Assembly: GCF_963678635.1 (NCBI RefSeq)
Contig: NC_087067.1
Span: forward strand, 8,355,716 to 8,419,715
Direction: 5' to 3'
Origin: Symsagittifera roscoffensis
Lineage: Eukaryota > Xenacoelomorpha > Acoela > Convolutidae
Length of the DNA stretch: 64,000 nucleotides
Each line of letters begins with the position of its first letter. Within the stretch, counting starts at the first letter, position 1. The position numbers were made by a program, and so were the translations under genes. Shown piece by piece: positions 44,301 to 52,200 of the stretch. The notes under the pieces were generated by a model. That model was given only the letters and a program-made list of their open reading frames with translations. It made no database searches and was not told the origin of the DNA.

Positions 44301-45712
44301 GGAGGGGACCATTCATGATAACGGAGGTTCATCAACAAGGACGGTTCTATCGCTTGAGTACTGGGCGAGCGGCACATTATGAAAATCTGAAGCCTCACGT
44401 CCCATCCCCAGAGGATTGGTGCATACCGAAGGACATGGAGGGTCTTGAGTACCTGGTGGTAGAGCCAGCGTGTGAAGTGAATGAGAAAGGCACTAGAGAG
44501 AAAAATGATGGTAATAAGAACTTGAGTTTGGACGACAATGAAAAGATAGGAGTGGAGTCTGATGCAGGATCATTTGTAGAAGAAGACTGGAACGACCCGG
44601 AGCAAGACGAGGTGCCGAAGTGGATGGAACCGGATCGACCAACACCACCGGAAACCAGGACTGGCAATCGTAAACGCACCGGCATGAGGTACAACAGGTA
44701 CGGGGATGACTTCTTGATCGATAAGATACAGCCAGACAAATTGGGCGAGGAATTACTGAAGGCAGGCGAACTGGAAGCCGGAGAGGAATGGCAGGTCATT
44801 GACGATGGTGGTCATTATCCGCAGGATGATTACTCGACGCCAGAATTAGAAACGGATCTCGAACAGAGTGAGATAGAGAGGAGGGAGAACACGAACTTGA
44901 GGATTCTAGAGTGGATGCGTGATGTCAAAGACGAGAGCCGCGAAGGACAAAGCATTCAGCAAGTCGATGTATCAGCAGCAAATTACATGAAGACAGAGGA
45001 CCCTCTTTTCGGATGGACGGCAACAGACAGGCCACTGGACATTCCTCAGGACAATTCAGACCCGACAACATCGACGGGGACGTCGATAAATATTTTTGTC
45101 CGGGGAGTGGGGGTAGGACTTACCCACACCGAAAATTTGATGATAAAGAAGCTCAAGGAAGTGAGAGAAACGAGCGAATTGGAACTGGAGGAAGAAGAGC
45201 CAGAGCCTACTATAGGTCGGAATTTCAAAACGAAATTCGAAATACCCAATGAATACTCGGAGAACATCATGATAACGGATAGCGACTTCATCCTGTCAAA
45301 CAGGACCAGCGCGATCTGCATCACGGCGGACATGAGTTTCAAATCAAGATTGGAAGCTGACTTCAAAAGAGAGTACCAGAAGGTAGAGATTCTGTTCAGA
45401 CAGAGACCAGGACTGGGAGGGATGGCAGCGCTTCCACCGTCAGTGGCACAAGTCCCGGGCAAATATCTGTGCTTCCTAGTAACGAGGGTCAATGACAGGA
45501 ACACAATCGATCCCGAACACGTGATATTGGCACTAACAAGATTACGAGACTTCATGATTGAAAGAGGGATAACAGAGGTCTCAATGCCGGTGTATGACCC
45601 AAACAGGGGCAAACTGAGCCCGAGGGAATTGTACGCTATCCTACATGTGGTCTTTGCAGAAACTGAGATAATGGTGTATCTTCACAAAAAATACTACTTG
45701 AGCATCGCCTGA
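41339..45712 (+). CDS. ORF2: C-terminal reverse transcriptase - RNase H - integrase - macrodomain-like extension
   Basis: The open frame starts after a TAA at 41336. Numbering here starts at the GTG at 41345, since there is no convincing start codon; it is the continuation of Pol. It opens with the RT thumb region (GLKCKPSKCEILKDSIKYLG), then RNase H with DTDAS near 145 and RVDNRAL. Integrase has an HHCC zinc domain (about 685-735), then Asp752, Asp811 in QSDNGKAF and Glu847 in GLVERQNR, with 35 residues between the last two, a DD35E core. A GPF motif (WRGPFMITEV) and a chromodomain-free tail follow. Residues about 1020-1300 are acidic and disordered. The last 150 residues resemble a macrodomain: ICITADMSFKSRLEADF, GKYLCFLVTR, RGITEVSMPVYD and a final beta-rich segment. 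Confidence 0.88.
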   Translation, partial: YDVVIATPTLEDHIERLDEVFACMKRSGLKCKPSKCEILKDSIKYLGRMVDKHGIRPDTDAVEAVLTWKSPKTEHQLMSFLGFANYYREFIKGYADKVYPMQQLMRHKGKKFTWNNAAEESFQRIKKELCEAPVLGMPTEKGMYVLDTDASVVAISGILHQEQEWNGKTVLRPIAYGSKVLSDTEMKYGAPKAEMFGVVTFVEKYRAYLGSEPFKLRVDNRALSWLKTYSMDQSYIGRWIVRLDGYNMIIEHRTRDKHQNADSLSKKTEFYERQEQREADRPEIKDGFSFMDKETYDSLPLTRWLDKSGKPIEDHPELPKEPPEKTILRKSKRIPIEIKLKSKIVKETLKAKGCDLNQVEAGTAQIDDDLMRLLEKLSDDKPVIQEKGQEKPEFTILRRKETVNDTDSSRGSVTDSKDVVRSLVDKIPEDILEQTKVRKKKVTFKEDTEHLGLGQESGECSRFTEEGTGEGKLSGEREGWDEDSDESSENQDSLCMILAEEKTRHHDRELQTDPSSGTYNMDIQEMRGGEELEKIAVARKPFRELSCNSNIRTNLVPEDDMKIVKRMICVKLSNDIHNPGEMNGQIMALKEHVKARYRLSDLIRAQKNDKMTSNLSKWIQSGVKEKGELEEDSYKILSQFYKEKKDLLYHTANGVVACKRRDEEKILHKHNLIILPQLYQTEVLFRSHDQMGHQGIDKVQQRILHRFDWPGMRKACERWVNACLACLQVKDPRKMKFPLKSVESSEFNEVVQIDHQKICMTESGYNQILVIIDHFTKLAEAVPCQTASAEETCDHLITHWISRYGCPMTFQSDNGKAFVGDLTKELMKRSHIAQAHSTTYHPQTNGLVERQNRTLVNMLRVYCSRYMTDWDKYLPQVVGAYNSTQHSTTGISPFMMLTGRERAMPLTFFYPEYEGKRTSPQAYVKEAIKRQQELNELCRRNTAQAQMRQRRKYDEKILRAKPYEVGQYVWVFQNVIPPKGTKKLLKKWRGPFMITEVHQQGRFYRLSTGRAAHYENLKPHVPSPEDWCIPKDMEGLEYLVVEPACEVNEKGTREKNDGNKNLSLDDNEKIGVESDAGSFVEEDWNDPEQDEVPKWMEPDRPTPPETRTGNRKRTGMRYNRYGDDFLIDKIQPDKLGEELLKAGELEAGEEWQVIDDGGHYPQDDYSTPELETDLEQSEIERRENTNLRILEWMRDVKDESREGQSIQQVDVSAANYMKTEDPLFGWTATDRPLDIPQDNSDPTTSTGTSINIFVRGVGVGLTHTENLMIKKLKEVRETSELELEEEEPEPTIGRNFKTKFEIPNEYSENIMITDSDFILSNRTSAICITADMSFKSRLEADFKREYQKVEILFRQRPGLGGMAALPPSVAQVPGKYLCFLVTRVNDRNTIDPEHVILALTRLRDFMIERGITEVSMPVYDPNRGKLSPRELYAILHVVFAETEIMVYLHKKYYLSIA

Positions 45713-46230
45713 GTTGGGGACACGGGGTCTCGAGTTGGGCGTGAGCAAGGAGTCTTGAGTTAGGTACTGGGGTGCGGCGCAGGTAAAGGGATCTTAAGAT
45801 ATGATTGGCATGACAATTAAATTTTAAAACGAGTTAACGGTGCTAAAACATAAAATGAATATGCATGCTTTTAAGGGAATTCCAATTGAATTGTTTTAAG
45901 TGATATGAGAATGATAAGATTTTAACCATACTGGTAAAAGGGGGGTCTCTAGGTTAGGAACATGACATGTCAAGTTTCAATATGCTTTCTGTTTTCAGAT
46001 CAAGTTTCAAAAACAAAGTTGAAAGTCCAACTATACTCAAGCGAGAAACAGAGAGAGAAACCTTGATTGAACTCGCGATAATCGGCACTTACAGCAAGTA
46101 TTTGCAAGGGAACATTTCGAGAGAATTCTTGAGTTGGGTAATACTTGAGTCGGTAAGGTAATTCTTGAGCCGGTAAGGTAATTCTTGAGCTGGTTAATAC
46201 ATACCTGTATACATCCCGAAGTCACAGAGA
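45713..46230 (+). other. ORF2-ORF3 spacer with repeated CTTGAG motifs
   Basis: The 518-bp gap contains several CTTGAGTTGGGTA or CTTGAGCCGGTAAGGTAATT copies (the latter as a short tandem at about 46140-46195). A pyrimidine-rich acceptor-like site ends at 45998. It has no coding potential of its own. Confidence 0.7.
45984..45998 (+). promoter_or_regulatory. Candidate splice acceptor for an ORF3 mRNA
   Basis: TGCTTTCTGTTTTCAG is an excellent animal acceptor, placed 230 bases before the ORF3 start codon. It would allow ORF3 to be made from a spliced subgenomic RNA, as env is in retroviruses and errantiviruses. Confidence 0.4.
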
Positions 46231-49200
46231 ATGGCAGACAGATTCTGGAAATCCATGTCCGCGGCCCTGAAGAAGCCTACTCTTGATGAGCTGTACAGAC
46301 GCCTGAGGGACCTGGATTATACCCAAATAGACGAGAGAATGGCGGTAATGCTGAATGCCATCCTCCAGTTGGAAGACCAGGGTGAATGCAGGGAGTCTGC
46401 GACGGAGGCTGTCTTGATGATCGGCTACACCACCGAGGGAATATCGAACCAAGAACAGACCAGATGGTTGTCTTGGAATGTGGATGGAGGAGTACGGGGT
46501 TTTTACTTGGCAAGGAATCCTGGCCTGAATAACAATACCGAATATGGCGCAGGGGAATTCCCACTACCGACTAGGCCAACAGTAAGATCCACAAGCCAGA
46601 GCTCGAGTAGGGTGCCATCGATGTCACGAACGCAACAGACGACCGAGGCATATCCCGATCTAGGTGTTCTAAAGAAAGAGCTCGAGAAGACGCAGAAGGA
46701 AAGGAATAAGGCGAACCTCGATCGGGATCAGGCAAAGCTGGATCGGGAGAAGGTTCAGCTGGAAAGGGACCAGGCGGTCAACGAGCGAGATCAGGCTCTG
46801 AGGTTGCTTGAGATGCAAAAAGCTGAACATCAACAGGAGCTAAGGGTGCGGGAGAACGCCGCAAATCGTGATCAACTGAGGTCGGAGTTGGACAGAATAG
46901 AACAACGACAACGCGAGCTTGATGCACAGAAGGGAGCCAGGCCAAAGGAGCGAGTGGTCACCAGCTCGAGGCCAGAGTCACGTATGGAGGTGGATGAAGC
47001 CCCCAGAGCAAGAGCACGGTTCAACCTTGACCGCGAGGCCCGAGAACACATGAGTGAAGGGTTGGAAGTCTGGATACCGAATGACGCAACGTCTTCCTTG
47101 CGTAACCTAGAGACGCAACCCATACGCCCACTGATGGATGTGGAGCTGCCGGGATATACCCCAACCTCGACCTCGAGTGACAGTCAGGTGAGCGGCGGCT
47201 CATCGCGTCTGAAAGAACTGGGCGAGAGATTGCGACAAAAGAGTCGTGAGAGTTCGGCAAGACCGGAGCTTCCCCCGACGTGGAGGGAACAGCCGGTTAG
47301 GAGTGTCGTGATCTCGAGTTATAAGAAGAATACAGAGGGGAGGTACCACAGGCACAATCGGCTGGACTGGAGTGCGGAGCAGAAAGCTAGGAGAGACTGC
47401 TTTCATGATGCGGCCTGGGTGCAGTACTTGGCGCCACCCCGGGTACCAGAAGGTGCGGTTCACCTAATCGTAGGGGACAGCCTGGTGCGGGTGTTGAACC
47501 GGATCCGATCGCACTGGCAGACGGGAATCTTGAGTTTCGCTGGAGCTGCCACGCCACAGATGTTGGCAACGCTTGACATGCTGGGGATGACCAAAGTATA
47601 CACGGTGACCCTGATGGTCGGGACCAACGATGTATCAAGGGGAGAAGCGAGGAAAATAACAAGGCTGCACGATAAGGTGAGCTGCCTTCTTGAGGAACTG
47701 AGGATTCAGATGGACCCCATCCTGTTGACGGTATGTACTGTCCCCTACAACATGATGTTTGATCAGCACGCCTTGGAGATGAACGAGAAGGTGCGGAACC
47801 TAAACAAGGTGATAAGAGACATCCACCGGAAGAGTGTGCTCCCTGTCAGACTGTTGGACGTGGCAGAGCGCATGGAGAAAGAGGGATTCCCTGAAGACAC
47901 CTCCAATGATGGAATCCATTTTGATAGACCAAGGGGAGCAGAGTGGCTAAACGACGTCTTCCAAGAACACATAAACGCGCTAGAGGCGGATCTGCTAGAG
48001 ACAGCCCAATTCACATTAGGACCACCTCCGAACCCACCATTCCTTGCCTCAAGGGCCTTGTCTGGTCGCTTGGGACCGAGAGTTGACACTAGAGACAGTT
48101 CAAGGAGCAGCCAGACCAGATTGCAGAGTGCCACGCCAATGGAGTCTGAGGAGGTGACGTCATCAACACCTCCAGGCTCGGCGATATCCTCAGTGGTAGT
48201 GGCAGAGAGCAAACGGGAAAAGAAGTCTATGGAGACCGCTCGCTTGAGATATCCTGAGAAGGTGAAAGAACTGGATCTAGAGAGTTTAGAATGCAGGCGA
48301 GAATTGGCGGAAACCCTGGGGATCGAACGAGTGTCACACGAGGATTTGAATAGGCATCATTGCGTGGACTGGTTGAAAGCTCATGAGGCGCACTTCTCGA
48401 GAGCGAAGTTGATGGAGACCACAGACCTGACTGGAATTCCCACAAAAGCGATCATGGGACCCATTAACTACAGACCTCTCAAGCTGCTGGGGAGTCCTGG
48501 ACTTATAGCAGAACCTCCCAAGCACCGAACTAGCATCGCCAGGATCAGGTTGGCAACCCCGGCACAGTTAAAGGTGGTAGACAAGCTACTCAATCCGGGA
48601 GGAACGGGATTGCCAGATGCCGCTTACGAAGGCTCGAAATTGGCGGAAGATCCCAGGTACGGGAAGCCCTGTGGGAGTACCCAGCTGGCCAAAACCCTGG
48701 CAGTTTATGATAGAGCAGATCCAGCTGCTGCGAGAGTAGTCATTGTGGCGGGATCAGACTTCGAAGGAACGTCTCCCAAGTTGTTCTGGCCGGAGACTTT
48801 GATATACTCTTTGCCAGGAGCTGAATTAAATCAAATGTTAACTCTGGTGGTGGCAATAAAGTCGGAGATGCCCTGTGAACCTGAGCTGCTATTGTTTGCA
48901 GGAATGAATGATCACCTGCACGCGATGGGACTTCTTGAGCAACTAAAGGGCGATGAAATTCCGACATCGAGGAAGATATGGGAAGCCATTCAGGCGTTGT
49001 TTGCGGCGATGAATGAAGTGCAAGAGAGTGTTGTCTCGAGATTTGGGTCCAAGACGAAGGTGGTGTTTACCACATCCCCTGGATACGCGAATATGCCACC
49101 CGCCCTACAGTTCGTGTACGCGGTCTTGATCCTGATAGCAGAAGGGAATGAATGGCGGATTCTAATGGCAGCCCCCAATCGGGAGTTGGAGCCATCGAAC

Positions 49201-52200
49201 CTGAGGCTTCGCAAGTCAGAATTGGCGGCGGCATGGGCGGACATATCTCATGCACTGAGGGGCTTTTATGGACTAGCCGACATCCTGATCGTATTAGACG
49301 AGGTGCTCTTGCTAGAGATATCGAACTTTGCCAGGCAACTCAAGTTCAGCCCAGTCATCGGGGACGATCACCCGGCGATAAGCAAATTAACGGCCAGCTT
49401 GTGGTTTCGGAGTATGGATGTGAAGATCACAAACTCCACCAGCAAGTCTAGAGGTCCCAGTAACGAGAGAAGAAATGTGGCCGAGACGGAAAAACAATTA
49501 GAATCGATGAAATATCGTTTGACTCAAGAGAATGGCTGGTGGCCATTTTTGACACCAAGGCTGGAGAACGCCACGAACAAGACAAGGGAGGAAGCACCAC
49601 CCCTCGTGAAACAAGTCTGGAGTTTTCTGGAGAAACAACTGGAGCTGGCCGAAACAAGAGACATGACGGTGGCTAGATTTGTCTCGGCCGCCAATGAAGT
49701 GACGATTGGAGGGTTCTGGAGAGAGCACGCCAAAGGCGAATTGAAGACTAGGAGGGATTACGAGATTCTCAAGTTCTTGAGTCCTTGCTGGGAGAAGGAA
49801 TTCTTGGCAGGAATATTCGGTACCACGGCGACTATCTTTGGAGCCTTCGTGCAGGAGATACTGGGCATGCCCATCAGCCTGCTCTTGGCCCTGTATTTGG
49901 TCTACCCCAGATACTTGTTCAACTTGGGCCCAGCATACATGTTTAGTCGAGGAGTGGAGACACTTCGAGTTGATGGGTACCTGGCACTAGTACTCTTGAC
50001 CCATGGGGAATTGGTGTCGTTTCATCGATTAATGGAATATGGAGAGCCTCTGTCTATGGGGAGAGTCCACTCGAGCATTGAAACCAGCTCCTACAAGTGC
50101 GCCGCAGGGTTGAAAACGTTGTTAGTGCAATACCTCATGATGCAGAATCGGCACATGACGGGTGAAGATGAGAATCCAACCTCGAGAGAAGAATGGAAGA
50201 AGACGAACAGAGGGATGCCTCTGCTGACGGACCTATGCCTGGCAATGAGGTCGGACCCAATGGGGATAATCCGGGGCCTAGAGGAGGTGGTGACCTGCAT
50301 TTATGGTCCAGCGGTGACGTACGCGTTCCCAGATCCCCTGGTGACAACGTATCGTCACTCTGTAACGCAATTGAGTCTTATCAGTATACTGAATGGGACG
50401 GCGTTAAATTGGTGTCAGCAGGAGGTGCTCAGAGGGCGAATGAGCAACACGGTACTCTTTGGAAAGGTGAAAGATGCCGAGCTAATAGTGTACAACTTCA
50501 GGGGGCAAATGCAATGTAGAATGGGAGGCAAGCGAGAGGGTCCCATCGAAATGTATCCCAAATTCTGGAACTTGAACCCATTGACGGCAGACAGACGAGA
50601 AATATTGAGAGTTCCTGCCTGGAAGGAGTGCTTCGCACTGGTGAAGAGGGAGCTGGAGACCATAATGGAGAAAGAAATCCTCCCAGCCACCATGCCTGAG
50701 TTCCCAATAGTCAGGAGGATGACCTTAGGAATGAACAGTCCCTTGGTAGTTCCCTCCATAATGGCGAGGATGACGACGGAGGACATGCAGAAGGATTTCA
50801 CTGATGGCTGGGAACCCCTGTTCATCGGCTACACGGCGGCGGTCTACTTCCATACTAGCGAGGCGAAGGTAAATTCGTGGACGACGCGAGCGAAAAAGAT
50901 GAGAGGTTCGCAGCCCCCCGGATATGAGGTGCGAAAGGTCTTGAGAGCTCTTGAGCAGGAGGGACTTGAGAACATGCTACCCATATGGGATGATGGCAGG
51001 ATGATCGTGATGGAGGGGCACGTCGCATTGGTGGACGACATGAAATTTGCAACGAGAAAATACAGGGCACCCTATGGCTTAGAACAGGTGGAAGTGAGAC
51101 AGGAGGGAAAAGAACTAGATGCAGCAGGTCAACTGCACGTAGCCCTGACGGAGTACAAGAAATTGGACCCTACGACACCATCACCACTGTCAGTGGACAC
51201 GCCTGGAGACAAGAGGAGTGGACCCGTCGAGGACCGATTTAAGAAAATTCTCGAGAGAAGGAGACATGAGTCAGAAGAAGAGAGTATGGATGAAACTCTC
51301 AGTGAAGCCGGTGAAGACATGGAAGTGAGGAATACGCCTGAACCAGGGCCATCAGGGGAGGAGCTCACCACTCAAGAGCTGTTGAAAGACTTGAGCGAGG
51401 AGAATTGGGCAGATACGGCCACCCCACCCCTGAATCCGTCCCCCCGGAAGAATCTGGAATTGCCATTGGCACGTGAGACCTTCAATATGGGGATGATACT
51501 CTTGAGCTCGGAGGAAAGGGAAAGGAACACTTTCGAAGGGAACAGGGACATATTCCTGGGATCCCTGAAGGACGATGCTTGGCAGGAGTTCTTGGAAGAA
51601 TTCAATCAAGAAGTGGGCAGCGAGACGACGCTGGACAAATTCAAGGAGGAACTGTGGGACACAGTCGTAAGATTTGGAGAACCGCTTCTGATAGGAACGG
51701 GCCTGGATGAGAAGGCGAGAAAAGAGCTACTGAGCAAGCTGGTAGAGCTGAGGAATTCACGATCGAAGACTAGAGAAGAAAAATGTGAGGACAGCTCTAC
51801 TCGGAGACAAAAAACTGTAGATAAAATGGTTGATGATATAAAAAGGGATAAGGTTGGGACTAGCAATATGATTAAAAGTACTAATATCCTTAAGGCTCGA
51901 GCAGGGGGGAGGCAAGAGTTGGAAGGAGTGGATGGAGAGGTCGAATCAGTGATGGTAGCCACAACACCCTCAAGTAGAGATGTGAAGACTCGCAAGAGGA
52001 AGAGAGAAGTGGAAGGATTGGGTAGTCCTTCAGTGGATGCTGTTTCGGAAGGAAACTTGAGAGAGACGTCGCCCATGATTTTGGCTCGATGCAAGACGGC
52101 GGCTTACAAGAGCAGCTCGGAGCTCAGAAGACCACTTGAAGTAGAGAGGGAAATAGAGGTTTCCACCAGTTCGACATCGGAGGAAGACTTCATGCCCCAG

